A stretch of 64,000 bases of DNA from Calothrix brevissima NIES-22 (GCF_002367995.1 NZ_AP018207.1:3967083-4031082), one strand, 5' to 3'. Shown: positions 17,972 to 29,215, counted from the first letter of the stretch. Numbers and translations: made by a program. The notes: generated by a model from the letters alone, not told the origin.

Positions 17972-20230
17972 ATGACGATTAGTCCTCCGGAGCGAGAGGA
18001 GAAAAAAGCAAAAGTAATAGTCGATAACGATCCAGTACCTACCTCATTTGAGAAATGGGCACAACCAGGTCACTTCGACAGAACTTTAGCTAGAGGTCCC
18101 AAAACCACCACATGGATTTGGAACCTACATGCCCTCGCCCACGATTTTGATACACATACAAGCGATCTAGAAGAAATCTCCCGCAAGATATTTGCTGCCC
18201 ACTTCGGTCACCTAGCCGTAGTGACCATTTGGTTGAGCGGGATGATATTCCACGGCGCTAAGTTTTCCAACTACGAAGCTTGGTTGAGTGACCCTCTAAA
18301 CATCAAGCCTAGTGCGCAAGTAGTTTGGCCAATTGTCGGACAAGACATATTGAATGCCGATCTCGGCGGCGGCTTCTATGGGATTCAAACCACCTCTGGT
18401 TGGTTCCATATCTGGCGCGGCTGGGGTATTACCAACTCATTCCAGCTTTACTGCACTGCTATTGGCGGTTTAGTATTGGCAGGCTTGTTCCTGTTTGCTG
18501 GTTGGTTCCATTACCACAAGCGTGCTCCTAAACTGGAATGGTTCCAGAATGTGGAGTCAATGCTAAATCACCACCTACAAGTATTGCTAGGTTGTGGTTC
18601 CTTGGGATGGGCTGGACACTTAATTCACGTGTCCGCACCAATCAACAAGCTATTGGATGCAGGGGTAGCTGTTAAAGATATCCCCTTACCTCACGAGTAC
18701 ATCCTGAACAAGAGCGTGCTGATCGACCTATTCCCTGGCTTTGCGAATGGGTTAACACCGTTCTTCACCTTGAACTGGGGCGCTTACGCTGACTTCCTCA
18801 CCTTTAAGGGTGGTCTCAACCCAGTAACAGGCGGCTTGTGGTTGACCGATATTTCTCATCACCACTTAGCGATCGCTGTACTGTTTATCATTGCTGGTCA
18901 CCAATACCGCACCAACTGGGGTATCGGTCACAGCATCAAAGAGATCCTCGAAAACCATAAAGGTCCGTTTACAGGCGAAGGCCACAAAGGTCTTTACGAA
19001 AACCTGACCACATCTTGGCACGCTCAGTTGGCAACTAACCTTGCCTTCTATGGTTCCTTGACAATCATCGTCGCGCACCACATGTACGCGATGCCACCCT
19101 ATCCATATTTGGCAACTGATTACGCTACACAGTTGTGTATCTTTACTCACCATATTTGGATTGGCGGTTTCCTAATCGTTGGGGGCGCTGCTCACGCGGC
19201 TATCTTCATGGTTCGGGATTACGATCCCGTTGTGAACCAAAACAACGTATTGGATCGGGTGATTCGTCACCGCGATGCGATTATCTCTCACTTAAACTGG
19301 GTGTCAATTTTCCTCGGCTTCCACAGCTTTGGACTGTACATCCACAACGACACAATGCGTGCATTGGGTCGTCCTGAAGACATGTTCTCCGATACAGCAA
19401 TTCAGTTGCAGCCAGTATTTGCACAATGGATACAAAATATCCATGCCTTAGCTCCTGGTTCAACTGCACCTAATGCTCTAGAACCGGTCAGCTATGTCTT
19501 TGGCGGTGGTATTTTGGCTGTAGGTGGTAAAGTAGCAGCTGCTCCTATTGTTTTAGGTACAGCAGACTTCTTAATTCACCACATTCATGCCTTTACCATT
19601 CACGTAACTGTTCTCATCCTGCTCAAGGGCGTGCTATTTGCTCGTAGTTCTCGTCTGATTCCAGACAAGGCTAACTTGGGCTTCCGCTTCCCTTGCGACG
19701 GTCCTGGTCGTGGTGGTACCTGCCAAGTTTCTGGTTGGGATCACATATTCTTAGGACTATTCTGGATGTACAACTCCCTGTCAATTGTACTTTTCCACTT
19801 TAGCTGGAAGATGCAATCTGATGTTTGGGGAACAGTAGACGCAGCAGGTAATGTGACAACCATTACTGGTGGTAACTTTGCCCAAAGTGCCATCACAATC
19901 AACGGTTGGTTGCGTGACTTCTTGTGGGCACAAGCTTCACAAGTAATCAACTCCTACGGAAGTGCGCTGTCTGCTTATGGTCTAATCTTCTTAGGCGCTC
20001 ACTTTGTATGGGCATTCAGCTTAATGTTCCTGTTCAGTGGTCGCGGCTACTGGCAAGAACTAATTGAGTCCATCGTTTGGGCGCATAATAAACTGAAGGT
20101 AGCACCAGCTATTCAACCTCGCGCTTTGAGCATCACTCAAGGTCGGGCAGTAGGTGTAGCTCACTACCTCTTAGGAGGAATTGCTACCACCTGGGCATTC
20201 TTCCACGCACATATTCTTTCAGTAGGATAG
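17972..20230 (+). CDS. psaA: Photosystem I P700 apoprotein A1 (PsaA)
   Basis: The 752-residue thylakoid membrane protein of photosystem I. With PsaB it binds P700, the primary acceptors, phylloquinone and the FX cluster. It has eleven hydrophobic membrane segments, many His ligands for chlorophyll (for example [24 protein letters not shown]), and the FX-binding loop [12 protein letters not shown] at about 573-585 with two cysteines. Length and sequence are typical. Followed by psaB on the same strand after 180 bp, the universal cyanobacterial operon. Confidence 0.99.
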   Translation: MTISPPEREEKKAKVIVDNDPVPTSFEKWAQPGHFDRTLARGPKTTTWIWNLHALAHDFDTHTSDLEEISRKIFAAHFGHLAVVTIWLSGMIFHGAKFSNYEAWLSDPLNIKPSAQVVWPIVGQDILNADLGGGFYGIQTTSGWFHIWRGWGITNSFQLYCTAIGGLVLAGLFLFAGWFHYHKRAPKLEWFQNVESMLNHHLQVLLGCGSLGWAGHLIHVSAPINKLLDAGVAVKDIPLPHEYILNKSVLIDLFPGFANGLTPFFTLNWGAYADFLTFKGGLNPVTGGLWLTDISHHHLAIAVLFIIAGHQYRTNWGIGHSIKEILENHKGPFTGEGHKGLYENLTTSWHAQLATNLAFYGSLTIIVAHHMYAMPPYPYLATDYATQLCIFTHHIWIGGFLIVGGAAHAAIFMVRDYDPVVNQNNVLDRVIRHRDAIISHLNWVSIFLGFHSFGLYIHNDTMRALGRPEDMFSDTAIQLQPVFAQWIQNIHALAPGSTAPNALEPVSYVFGGGILAVGGKVAAAPIVLGTADFLIHHIHAFTIHVTVLILLKGVLFARSSRLIPDKANLGFRFPCDGPGRGGTCQVSGWDHIFLGLFWMYNSLSIVLFHFSWKMQSDVWGTVDAAGNVTTITGGNFAQSAITINGWLRDFLWAQASQVINSYGSALSAYGLIFLGAHFVWAFSLMFLFSGRGYWQELIESIVWAHNKLKVAPAIQPRALSITQGRAVGVAHYLLGGIATTWAFFHAHILSVG

Positions 20231-20257
20231 CAATCAGCGAATTGAGGGTTTTGGTGA

Positions 20258-20297
20258 GGCAGCTTGCTCTGGGAATAATCCGCAAAGAGCAACTGCC
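20258..20297 (+). other. Stem-loop between psaA and psaB
   Basis: Arms ggcag-c-ttgctct and agagcaa-ctgcc form a 12-pair stem with a single bulged c and a loop of about 15 nt. There is no U-run after it, so it is more likely an RNA processing or stability element than a full terminator. Confidence 0.55.
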
Positions 20298-20410
20298 AAA
20301 CCAGGGAAAGATTGGAGATTTAGCCCAAAATCGAAAATCTATACCAAACATCTAAAATCCAAAATGAAGCTGAAACCTGATGGCTAAAGGTCAGAGGAAT
20401 TATCACACCT

Positions 20411-22636
20411 ATGGCAACAAAATTTCCAAAATTTAGCCAGGATCTCGCACAGGACCCGACTACTCGTCGGATATGGTATGCGATCGCAACAGGCAATGAC
20501 TTTGAAAGCCATGATGGCATGACTGAAGAAAATCTTTACCAAAAGATTTTCGCCACTCACTTCGGTCACTTGGCAATCATCTTCCTGTGGGCTTCCAGCC
20601 TCCTGTTCCATGTAGCCTGGCAAGGTAACTTTGAACAGTGGATCAAAGATCCCCTTCACATCCGTCCCATCGCTCACGCAATTTGGGACCCTCACTTCGG
20701 TAAACCAGCGATCGAAGCTTTCACTCAAGCTGGCGCTAGCAATCCAGTAAACATTACCTACTCGGGTATTTACCACTGGTGGTACACCCAAGGGATGCGG
20801 ACAAACGCTGACCTCTACGCAGGTTCTATCTTCCTGTTGTTGTTCGCAGCAGTGTTACTGTTTGCTGGTTGGTTGCACTTGCAACCGAAATATCGTCCTA
20901 GCTTGGCTTGGTTTAAGAATGCTGAATCTCGCTTGAACCACCACTTAGCTGGTTTGTTCGGCGTTAGCTCTTTGGCTTGGGCTGGTCACTTAATCCACGT
21001 TGCGATCCCCGAAGCTCGCGGACAGCACGTAGGTTGGGACAACTTCTTAAATACCCCTCCCCACCCAGCAGGCTTACAGCCATTCTTCACTGGTAACTGG
21101 GGTGTTTACGCCCAAAACCCTGACACAGCAGGTCATATTTTCGGTACCTCCCAAGGTGCAGGAACTGCAATCCTGACTTTCTTAGGTGGTTTCCATCCCC
21201 AAACAGAAGCTCTGTGGTTGACTGACATTGCTCACCACCACTTAGCGATCGCTGTACTCTTCATTGTTGCTGGTCACATGTACCGTACCAACTTTGGTAT
21301 TGGTCACAGCATCAAAGAAATGATGAATGCCAAAACCTTCTTTGGCAGACCTGTTGAAGGCCCGTTCAATATGCCTCACCAAGGTATATACGACACCTAC
21401 AACAACTCCCTGCACTTCCAATTAGGTTGGCACCTAGCAACCTTGGGTGTTCTCACCTCTTGGGTAGCGCAGCACATGTACTCCATGCCTTCCTATGCGT
21501 TCATCGCTAAGGACTACACCACACAGGCAGCGTTGTACACCCACCACCAATACATCGCCATCTTCTTGATGGTTGGTGCTTTTGCTCACGGCGCTATCTT
21601 CTGGGTTCGTGACTACGACCCCGAACAAAACAAAGGTAACGTACTAGACCGCGTGATCAAGCACAAAGAAGCGATTATTTCCCACCTCAGCTGGGTATCT
21701 CTATTCTTAGGCTTCCACACTCTAGGCTTATACGTTCACAACGACGTAGTAGTTGCTTTCGGTACACCTGAAAAACAAATCCTGATTGAGCCAGTATTTG
21801 CTCAGTTTGTCCAAGCAGCTAATGGTAAAGTGCTTTACGGATTGGATGTACTGTTGTCCAACCCTGAGAGCGTAGCTTACACAGCTTATCCTAACTACGC
21901 TAACGTGTGGTTACCTGGTTGGTTAGATGCAATCAATGCTGGCACCAACTCTCTGTTCTTAACAATTGGCCCTGGCGATTTCTTGGTACACCACGCGATC
22001 GCTCTTGGTCTGCACACCACCACCTTGATTCTCGTTAAGGGTGCTTTGGATGCTCGTGGCTCCAAGCTGATGCCCGATAAAAAGGACTTCGGTTATGCAT
22101 TCCCTTGCGACGGCCCTGGTCGTGGCGGTACTTGCGACATCTCTGCTTGGGACGCTTTCTATCTAGCTCTGTTCTGGGCATTGAATACAGTAGGTTGGTT
22201 AACCTTCTACTGGCACTGGAAACACCTGGGTGTTTGGCAAGGTAACGTTGCTCAGTTCAACGAAAACTCCACCTACCTCATGGGCTGGTTCCGTGACTAC
22301 CTCTGGGCTAACTCTGCTCAGTTGATCAATGGTTACAACCCCTACGGCGTGAATAACTTGTCTGTTTGGGCTTGGATGTTCCTATTCGGACACTTAGTTT
22401 GGGCAACAGGCTTCATGTTCCTCATCTCCTGGAGAGGTTACTGGCAAGAGTTGATTGAAACCCTTGTTTGGGCACACGAGCGCACTCCTCTAGCTAACCT
22501 AGTTCGCTGGAAAGACAAGCCCGTTGCACTCTCCATCGTTCAAGCTCGTTTGGTTGGTCTAACTCACTTTGCTGTGGGCTATGTTCTCACCTACGCAGCA
22601 TTCCTAATCGCTTCTACTGCTGGTAAGTTCGGTTGA
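20411..22636 (+). CDS. psaB: Photosystem I P700 apoprotein A2 (PsaB)
   Basis: A 741-residue partner of PsaA in the photosystem I core. It has the N-terminal [21 protein letters not shown] signature (residues 2-22), His-rich membrane helices, and the FX-binding loop [12 protein letters not shown] at about 564-575, which supplies the other two cysteines of the shared 4Fe-4S cluster. Complete and of usual length. Co-oriented with psaA. Confidence 0.99.
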   Translation: MATKFPKFSQDLAQDPTTRRIWYAIATGNDFESHDGMTEENLYQKIFATHFGHLAIIFLWASSLLFHVAWQGNFEQWIKDPLHIRPIAHAIWDPHFGKPAIEAFTQAGASNPVNITYSGIYHWWYTQGMRTNADLYAGSIFLLLFAAVLLFAGWLHLQPKYRPSLAWFKNAESRLNHHLAGLFGVSSLAWAGHLIHVAIPEARGQHVGWDNFLNTPPHPAGLQPFFTGNWGVYAQNPDTAGHIFGTSQGAGTAILTFLGGFHPQTEALWLTDIAHHHLAIAVLFIVAGHMYRTNFGIGHSIKEMMNAKTFFGRPVEGPFNMPHQGIYDTYNNSLHFQLGWHLATLGVLTSWVAQHMYSMPSYAFIAKDYTTQAALYTHHQYIAIFLMVGAFAHGAIFWVRDYDPEQNKGNVLDRVIKHKEAIISHLSWVSLFLGFHTLGLYVHNDVVVAFGTPEKQILIEPVFAQFVQAANGKVLYGLDVLLSNPESVAYTAYPNYANVWLPGWLDAINAGTNSLFLTIGPGDFLVHHAIALGLHTTTLILVKGALDARGSKLMPDKKDFGYAFPCDGPGRGGTCDISAWDAFYLALFWALNTVGWLTFYWHWKHLGVWQGNVAQFNENSTYLMGWFRDYLWANSAQLINGYNPYGVNNLSVWAWMFLFGHLVWATGFMFLISWRGYWQELIETLVWAHERTPLANLVRWKDKPVALSIVQARLVGLTHFAVGYVLTYAAFLIASTAGKFG

Positions 22637-22662
22637 TCTGGCTACTAGTTTTGTAGGTGATT

Positions 22663-22700
22663 AAAAAAATCCCTCACCGCAAGGTGGGGGATTTTTTGTT
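22663..22700 (+). terminator. Rho-independent terminator after psaB
   Basis: The stem aaatccctcacc / ggtgggggattt has loop gcaa and one G-U pair, followed by a T-run. It lies 27 bp after the psaB stop and would end the psaAB transcript. Confidence 0.9.
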
Positions 22701-22753
22701 GGGTTGGAAATTTACTGAGGAGCGAAGACACAAAAAACGCAAACACAAGAGGA

Positions 22754-23200
22754 TCAAATCGTTTCTCTAGCTTTTCTTCTCTCTGCTTCCTCTGTGTCTC
22801 TGCGGTTCATTTCCAACCAATTGACTATTTCGCTAGGCAATTTTTGTTTAGTTCTACTACTCACATCAATACAAACATGCCGAGTAATTGCCTTAGCCAC
22901 TAACAAATCAGCCAAAGAAATTTCATAAGCAATTTCAAACTTTTCTCCGTCTAATTTTTGCGGCATTAAATTAACTAACAACTTATCGCCACAAAATATA
23001 GGACGTAAAAAATCCACATTAGCATGAACAATGGGAAAAGCCATCGCAGGGTTGCTAAAAAAAGCTTTTAAATCAATACCTGCTGCTTCTAGAGATTCTT
23101 CATAAGCTTCATGACAAATCCCTAAAATATTTGCAAAATACACTACTCCAGCAGCATCGGTATCTTGGAAGCGAACGCTACGGTTATAAGTGAATGGCAT
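22754..23200 (-). CDS. Hotdog-fold thioesterase, probable 1,4-dihydroxy-2-naphthoyl-CoA hydrolase
   Basis: 148 residues of the 4-hydroxybenzoyl-CoA thioesterase type: the N-terminal strand and Asp-containing [15 protein letters not shown] motif (about 10-24) are the active-site region. In Synechocystis a protein of this type (Slr0204) is the DHNA-CoA thioesterase of phylloquinone synthesis. Phylloquinone is the A1 electron carrier bound by PsaA/PsaB, encoded immediately upstream on the opposite strand, which agrees with the assignment. Other acyl-CoA thioesterases share the fold, so substrate is likely but not proven. Confidence 0.8.
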   Translation of the reverse strand: MPFTYNRSVRFQDTDAAGVVYFANILGICHEAYEESLEAAGIDLKAFFSNPAMAFPIVHANVDFLRPIFCGDKLLVNLMPQKLDGEKFEIAYEISLADLLVAKAITRHVCIDVSSRTKQKLPSEIVNWLEMNRRDTEEAERRKARETI

Positions 23201-23298
23201 ATTTATTGATGCAAAAATTTCAGCATAAAAATAGCAGGCGATCGCCTGCTATAAATCATCTTACCGTAACTCAGTATTTTCTAGCCCAAACACAACAA

Positions 23299-24387
23299 TT
23301 AGTGTAATGGAGAGTAAATATCTTCAGAACGAGGATTGAGGTAAGGACGCTGTACGTCTACTAAATGTCTATTAAAGTGACGGTTAATGGCGTACATTCT
23401 TTCGTCTAAAGCATTCTTACCATTTTGCCAAGCTTCGAGTAAACCATTAGCAACAATTTGACAACGATTCATGCCAAAACTTTCTTGTGCAGCAAACTTT
23501 TTAATTGGTTCTTCAGCTAAACCCAATCCTGGGGCTAAATATTTGGTAAACAAGGGAATTTCGGGGTTAAAATGCGATTCATGTTCTGTATAAACAGTTT
23601 GCAAAACTTCACGAATTGCGCAATAGTTGTGAGGTTCAAAATAAAGTATCCCAGAATCGTAGCGTTCGTATGCTGAGGGATTGTAGGGAACTTGGAAACT
23701 AAAGGGAATACCAGCTTCGTTGAGTTCCATTGTCAGACTATCCATGAGCGCGATCGCACCAAATGGTGTGATATTAAAATAGATTCGTCCTGTACCTAAA
23801 TCTGCATCTGGATTATCTTGTTTTAGTTGTCCAAAATTGCTGACTGCTAAATAACAGCCGTTTTGAATGCGATTTTTTGGCATCCATATTGCTACTAAAT
23901 CCCCTGCTTTGGCTTTGCGAGATTGGGGTTTAAGATGACAATCTGGCTCAATATATAAAGTTAAACCACCTTTAATTACCGCAATACTACCATCAGGTTC
24001 TTGACGCAATACTTCCCAATTGGGATCAAAATAACCAGTACCGTGATTGCAATTATGTAGGCGTTCGTAAAATTCCCCATCAATTCCTAAAGCGGAACTA
24101 TTTTCTAAATTTTGGTGTGGTAAATTCTGTGTCGCATCACCATTAACTGCCAAAATATTTTGCAGATATCCGTTGTAATAGATACCATACAGAAAATTCC
24201 GCAATAACAAAGTTAAATACTTATGCTGCAAATCTGGCGAATTTTGCTGAAATCTATCTGCTACTTTGGCTGGTAAAGCAAAAGGCTGATAATTTGGGTG
24301 ATGAATCGAAAAATTCGATTCAATTTGAATATTGCTAGCAATATCAAACAGCGAAGTCAGTGGTTGATCGACAGAAGAATATACCAT
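23299..24387 (-). CDS. HopA1-family protein, putative phosphothreonine/serine lyase-like partner of the adjacent kinase
   Basis: 362 residues. The C-terminal two-thirds (NRIQNGCYLAVSNFG, GRIYFNITPFGAIALMDSL, FSFQVPYNP and YDSGILYF) match the type III effector HopA1 domain family, which is found in cyanobacteria without any secretion system. In class V lanthipeptides (LxmY) and in thioamitide gene clusters a HopA1 protein works with an APH-like kinase: the kinase phosphorylates Ser/Thr of a precursor peptide and the HopA1 protein eliminates the phosphate. The next gene upstream, 233 bp away and on the same strand, is such a kinase. Family assignment is good; the peptide-modifying role is inferred. 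Confidence 0.75.
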   Translation of the reverse strand: MVYSSVDQPLTSLFDIASNIQIESNFSIHHPNYQPFALPAKVADRFQQNSPDLQHKYLTLLLRNFLYGIYYNGYLQNILAVNGDATQNLPHQNLENSSALGIDGEFYERLHNCNHGTGYFDPNWEVLRQEPDGSIAVIKGGLTLYIEPDCHLKPQSRKAKAGDLVAIWMPKNRIQNGCYLAVSNFGQLKQDNPDADLGTGRIYFNITPFGAIALMDSLTMELNEAGIPFSFQVPYNPSAYERYDSGILYFEPHNYCAIREVLQTVYTEHESHFNPEIPLFTKYLAPGLGLAEEPIKKFAAQESFGMNRCQIVANGLLEAWQNGKNALDERMYAINRHFNRHLVDVQRPYLNPRSEDIYSPLH

Positions 24388-24620
24388 TGAATTAAAACCT
24401 CAAAATTCAGAAGGGGGAATGTTTACCAATTCGTAATACTTCGACAAGCTCAGTACAAGTTTGTAATTCTGAATTGGTATGCAACAACCAACATATAGTC
24501 AATAGCGGATTTCCCTGATACCAACGTCAAGTAATAGAAGATTCTGTGTGAGGAAATAGAATAAAAACTTCAAATGCAAAAGTTAATATTTTGCATGTTA
24601 TGTAGTTCGGCTAATATAGC
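24388..24620. other. Short intergenic region between the HopA1 and kinase genes
   Basis: Contains an imperfect inverted repeat (accaattcgtaat ... attctgaattggt, 24425-24478), of the common accaattc family. No precursor-peptide-like open frame of more than about 16 codons was found on either strand. Confidence 0.5.
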
Positions 24621-25856
24621 TTAACAACCGCGTAGGCGGGTTTTTTCGTAATAAAGGCGAACTAATTGCTTCTCGCGTTCTGGCTGTGTAACTTTCTCGA
24701 CTTTCACCACTGGTTGTAATATTTCTGTTGGGGAAATTCCGAAAACAGTTAGCACACCTTTTTCTGGTATAGTCAATAAATTTTTGGCAACTTGCAGCAC
24801 ATAAATGTCGCTATCATCAAAATCTTTACGACATTTAATTTTGTCTTGAATTTGATGAATTAAGGCTAATCCAGCAAACTGTACCACGCGCAAAATAAAA
24901 TCGCGACGGTATTCTAAAATCATCGGGAAAGCATCAAGATAACTCCTGATTAAAGCCAAAATTGCAGGTTGCAAACTCTCCAAAGGTGTTACCGCCAGTT
25001 GCAGAGATTCTTCTAATGTTAAAGAGGAATCTATTACCAAACTCGAAAGCCAAATTTGTAAATAGCTGGCGATGATACTACCTAAATCAAAGGCGGGATC
25101 TCCCCATGAGCAAGCTTCCCAGTCAATTAATCTTACCAAGCAATTATCAAGCTGCTGCCAGCGAGAATGCACCAAAATGTTGGTTAAGTTCAAATCGTTA
25201 TGAGTGAGACAGCAAGGATTCCATTCATAGGCTAAATCTGCAATTGCCGATTCTAAGCTTTCGTAACGCTGACATAGAGTATAAAACTTTAAGGCGGCGC
25301 TGGGAATTCTGCCAAAAATCTCCGGTGTAATCGATTCGATACCTTGGGCGGGATTATAGAAATGATAGCGAAATTGCCCTTGGGGTGCAGTCGCCATAAA
25401 ATCGCGGTACTCTCGGCGGTTGAAAGTCGCACGATGTAGCGCTGCTAAAGTCGTACCAATAGCTTGAGCAATTTCTTGGGGAAAAATATCATTTTTGTGG
25501 TAAAAATCCCCTAGTTCTTGATAATCGCTTAAGTAGTTGCGAACAAGGATGGAATTATCCTCATCAAAATGTACTACTAAAGATGCGATCGCAGAAATAT
25601 TACCAATCACCGGAAACTGTTGTAGCAATTGGTGAAACAACCACTCATTAAAAAATTCATGAGTTGTTTCTGCTAGATTTTGCTGACGTTCTTGTTTAAC
25701 CAGTAGTTTGCTATTACCTACCAGATTAACTAATAAATTGAAATTTTTACTACCATCTGGTAACTCAGATTCATTTGCTGTTCCATCTTCTGAGCTACAC
25801 AGCCCTGCATCTTGCAGATACTGGATAACGTTTTGAGAAGACAGTGTTAATACCAT
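24621..25856 (-). CDS. Aminoglycoside phosphotransferase (APH)-fold kinase, probable partner of HopA1 protein
   Basis: About 411 residues from the ATG at 25856; an upstream in-frame ATG at 25898 would add 14 residues. Kinase features (numbering from the longer start): LLVKQE with the ATP-binding Lys at about 68, the catalytic loop THNDLNLTNILV (His233, Asp235, Asn240) and the metal-binding IDWEACSWGDPAFDLGSI (Asp259). This is the choline/aminoglycoside kinase fold. Paired with the HopA1 gene it resembles LxmK/TvaC-type kinases that phosphorylate Ser/Thr of RiPP precursors. It could also be a small-molecule kinase. No resistance-gene context is seen. Confidence 0.78.
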   Translation of the reverse strand: MVLTLSSQNVIQYLQDAGLCSSEDGTANESELPDGSKNFNLLVNLVGNSKLLVKQERQQNLAETTHEFFNEWLFHQLLQQFPVIGNISAIASLVVHFDEDNSILVRNYLSDYQELGDFYHKNDIFPQEIAQAIGTTLAALHRATFNRREYRDFMATAPQGQFRYHFYNPAQGIESITPEIFGRIPSAALKFYTLCQRYESLESAIADLAYEWNPCCLTHNDLNLTNILVHSRWQQLDNCLVRLIDWEACSWGDPAFDLGSIIASYLQIWLSSLVIDSSLTLEESLQLAVTPLESLQPAILALIRSYLDAFPMILEYRRDFILRVVQFAGLALIHQIQDKIKCRKDFDDSDIYVLQVAKNLLTIPEKGVLTVFGISPTEILQPVVKVEKVTQPEREKQLVRLYYEKTRLRGC

Positions 25857-26937
25857 GTATGATGATTTCCTACTAAGTAAAATTGCTGGCAAATTCACCT
25901 ATTTTAGGATGAACCTAGCTCTAGGAGTTTTCGGTAGATAGCAACTATGTGTATGAATATCAATAACTATTCGTACAATCTATTAATATCCGATATCTCC
26001 TAGTAAAACCTGCCAAAATGCCGATATATCCTTTACTGTTCCTTTACAAACTCATGGCAAAAATCGACCAATCTTTACATTTTTTGGTCTATTTACGTAG
26101 GTATATATAAATAATCGCGGTTGTGTATTTTGTGCCAGCGCTATTTTTAGCGGCTCAAAATCTGTCAATCAAATTGATGATTTTATTCATACCGCAATTT
26201 TTTGCTTACTGAGTTCGTACTAGCTCAGTTCGTGGTGTTAAACCCTGGTGTAATTGCTAACTATGTCAGTAGTTTGTTAGAGACACGATTAATCGCGTCT
26301 GTGGTTTGGGAATTTCATTCAGTAGCAAGGCTAAAAGCGCACAATAAATTTACATGAAATCTTGTTGTTCCTGCCTGCTACCATGTTGTTAGCAATGAAA
26401 AACTATTAACTGTGCAATAAGTAACTAAGAAAAGTCTATTAGTTCTTAAAGTTATTCGATGCTAAAAATTCGTGTATCTAAATGTTAGAAAAAATGTATC
26501 TCGGATGACATTTATTCCCGGTTTAGCATCGTTCACAATCACTCAGACTCCTCAACGCACAAAACATTAATTTCAGCATTCATATTTTCATTTAACAGCA
26601 AAAACCCAAGCAAACCGGATGTTTTAGCTGAGTAGTTATGATTTTTTTTTAGTTAAATTTAAATCATTCTTACTGAAATTTACGGTAAGCTGTGACTTTT
26701 GCAACTCATGGTTTTAACAGAGTATAAGTAATAGGCAAATATTCAACCTGCAAGTAACCTGTTACTTAAGCTTTATTCTTGTCTTTTGTTACTCTCTGTG
26801 CAATGAATTAGGTTCATCATTGAATTATTTCTTAGGCAAGACTAATTAAAATTAATGATACATAGGAGTAAAAATATTACACAATTATCTCAATAGCATT
26901 AAGGGGTATAACCCTCTGTAGAACAAAGGATTGGGTA
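25857..26937. other. 1-kb AT-rich divergent region upstream of the kinase and the response regulator
   Basis: No supported gene. It holds the promoters of both divergent genes. At 26281-26301 there is a degenerate agacacgattaatcgcgtct palindrome. A 12-codon open frame at 26354-26392 encodes MKSCCSCLLPCC (five cysteines) without a ribosome-binding site. A good ribosome-binding site (aaagga) precedes the GTG start of the next gene. Confidence 0.5.
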
Positions 26938-29214
26938 GTGAGAATCTTGCTCATCGAGGATGATGAAGTATTAACAAGTATTGTGTCGCAATCTTTAAAT
27001 AAACAACATTATGTTGTGGAAATTGCCAAAGATGGAGAAATAGGCTGGGAATATTCCCAAAGTGCCAGTTATGACCTAATTATGATAGATGTAGGGTTAC
27101 CGAAATTAGATGGTATCACTCTCTGTCAAAGGCTGCGTTCTAGTGGCTGTGCAGCGCCAATTTTGTTGATGACAGCAAGGGAAGCTACAAGCGATCGCAT
27201 CCGTGGTTTAGATGCAGGTGCAGATGATTATCTCATTAAACCTTTTGATTTGGAAGAGTTGCAAGCGCGAGTTAGGGCGTTACTGCGTCGCGGTGAAGTT
27301 AGTCGCAACCCAGTGCTAGAAATTGCTTCTCTGCGCTTAGAACCGAGTATTCATGAGGTGAGTTACAGTGGCAAACTTTTAGACTTAACACCAAAAGAAT
27401 ACAGCCTCTTAGAGTTGTTGATGCGCAACCCAACGCGGGTATTTAGTCGGGGGAATATCATCGAACATCTTTGGAGTTTTGACGATCCACCCCAAGAAGA
27501 AACTGTTAAGTCTCATATTAAATGGTTGCGTCAGAAACTCAAAGCCGTTGGTGCAGGTAATTGGATTGAAAATGTTTACGGGGTGGGTTATCGTCTCCAT
27601 CCTCCCCCAGAAGCAACGCCGAAAACGCCAATTGCCACAACTGATACTGCAAAAGCTGTCAACCAGCAGTTTCAAACAGCAATGACTGGTTTATGGAATA
27701 AGTATCAAGGATTAATCATGCAACGGTTGGAGGTAATTCAACAAGCTGCAACTGCAATTCAAACCGCTAATTTAACCTCAGAATTACGCCAATCTGCGGT
27801 ACAAGCTGCACATAAATTAGCGGGTGTGTTGGGTATGTTTGAATTGGAAATTGGTACGCAAATCTCGCGAGAAATCGAAAAGATTCTCAACGGAGAGGGC
27901 GATTTATCTATATTAAAAACCCAAGAATTATTATCTTTAATTCAACAGTTAGACAATTTATTAAATTTACATACTAATAAATTTATTGCTAATGCTTCTC
28001 CAACTAATCGCTTATTATTAATTGACCCAGATTTACAACTTTTTACCCAATTACAACAATTAACATCTACAAATGAATGGCAGCAAATAGCGACAATTCA
28101 TGATGCGAAAAATTATTTAAAAACGGCATCACCAGATTTAGTGATTTTCAATGTAGATGATATAGGCACGCGAGAAGAAAGTCTCACATTATTAGCAGAA
28201 TTAGCTAACCGCACGCCATCAGTACCCGTGATTGTCTTAGCGAATTCTGACGGAATATTAGATAGAGTCACAGTTGCGCGTGCTGGAGGAAGAGGATTTT
28301 TAGTTAAGCCGACTACCGCCGCACAAATATGGAATATCGCGGCTAAAGTTTTGCAGCAAACTATTAAAACAGCAGTTAATATTTTAGTTATAGATGACGA
28401 TCCTGTAATTCTTGATGCTTTACGCTCAATACTTGAGCCTTGGGGAATGCGGATGACAGGGTTAAGCGATCCATTACAATTTTGGGATGTTATGCAATCA
28501 GTAACGCCTGATTTAGTAATTTTAGATGTAGAAATGCCGCAAATAAATGGTATTGAACTTTGTCAGACAGTACGTACAGATCCCCAATGGCAGAATTTAC
28601 CAATTTTATTTTTAACTGCACGCCGAGATATTGAAACTGTACAGCAAGTTTTTGCCGCCGGTGGCGATGATTATGTGATAAAACCTGTAGTTGGTGCAGA
28701 ATTAATTACCAGGATTTTACATCGTTTAGAACGCCATCGGTTATGGCAAACATTATCTTTTAAAGATGCATTAACAGGATTGAAAAATCAGCCCCAGTCT
28801 AGCAGAGAATTACAACAACTGCTAGAAAAAGCACAGGTAAATCGTGAGTTAGTTTGTATGGCGTTGCTTTGTGTGAGCGATCTAGGGCAAATTAATATTA
28901 AGTATAGTCATGAAGCTGGTCATCAAGTATTACAAAGATGGAGCAGAATTTTACAATCAGCCTTTCGGAGTGGGGAAATATTGGGTTATTGGGGTAATGG
29001 GGAATTTGCAATTGGGATATCTGGGTTAACAAAATTGGAAGTATGCGATCGCTTGACGGAAATTTTGACAACGTTACGGCAACAAATCTTTACAGATGTT
29101 AATGGCGATCGCTTTCAAAGTCTGTGCAATTATGCTGTAGTTGAATATCCTCAAGATGGGTTGACTCTCCAGGCTTTGTATCAAACTGCTGTAGCAAAGA
29201 TGGTTGACGGTTGA
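26938..29214 (+). CDS. Multi-domain response regulator: REC-wHTH-HPt-REC-REC-degenerate GGDEF
   Basis: 758 residues, GTG start with aaagga about 8 bp upstream. Domains in order: receiver (1-115, Asp51, Lys101), OmpR/PhoB winged helix (about 125-218, ending GVGYRLHP), an HPt domain (about 230-335, His292 in AAHKLAG), a degenerate receiver (about 345-465, FNVDD where the phospho-Asp is lost), an intact receiver (about 480-600, Asp530 in LDVEMPQ), and a GGDEF-like domain (about 610-755). The signature GGDEF is replaced by GNGEF and the fold is weak, so cyclase activity is doubtful. It combines DNA binding with phosphorelay parts. Confidence 0.88.
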   Translation: MRILLIEDDEVLTSIVSQSLNKQHYVVEIAKDGEIGWEYSQSASYDLIMIDVGLPKLDGITLCQRLRSSGCAAPILLMTAREATSDRIRGLDAGADDYLIKPFDLEELQARVRALLRRGEVSRNPVLEIASLRLEPSIHEVSYSGKLLDLTPKEYSLLELLMRNPTRVFSRGNIIEHLWSFDDPPQEETVKSHIKWLRQKLKAVGAGNWIENVYGVGYRLHPPPEATPKTPIATTDTAKAVNQQFQTAMTGLWNKYQGLIMQRLEVIQQAATAIQTANLTSELRQSAVQAAHKLAGVLGMFELEIGTQISREIEKILNGEGDLSILKTQELLSLIQQLDNLLNLHTNKFIANASPTNRLLLIDPDLQLFTQLQQLTSTNEWQQIATIHDAKNYLKTASPDLVIFNVDDIGTREESLTLLAELANRTPSVPVIVLANSDGILDRVTVARAGGRGFLVKPTTAAQIWNIAAKVLQQTIKTAVNILVIDDDPVILDALRSILEPWGMRMTGLSDPLQFWDVMQSVTPDLVILDVEMPQINGIELCQTVRTDPQWQNLPILFLTARRDIETVQQVFAAGGDDYVIKPVVGAELITRILHRLERHRLWQTLSFKDALTGLKNQPQSSRELQQLLEKAQVNRELVCMALLCVSDLGQINIKYSHEAGHQVLQRWSRILQSAFRSGEILGYWGNGEFAIGISGLTKLEVCDRLTEILTTLRQQIFTDVNGDRFQSLCNYAVVEYPQDGLTLQALYQTAVAKMVDG

Positions 29215-29215
29215 C

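Noticed and set aside
24388-24620. A precursor peptide between the HopA1 and kinase genes
   Set aside because: Only open frames of up to about 16 codons without leader-like character or ribosome-binding sites are present.
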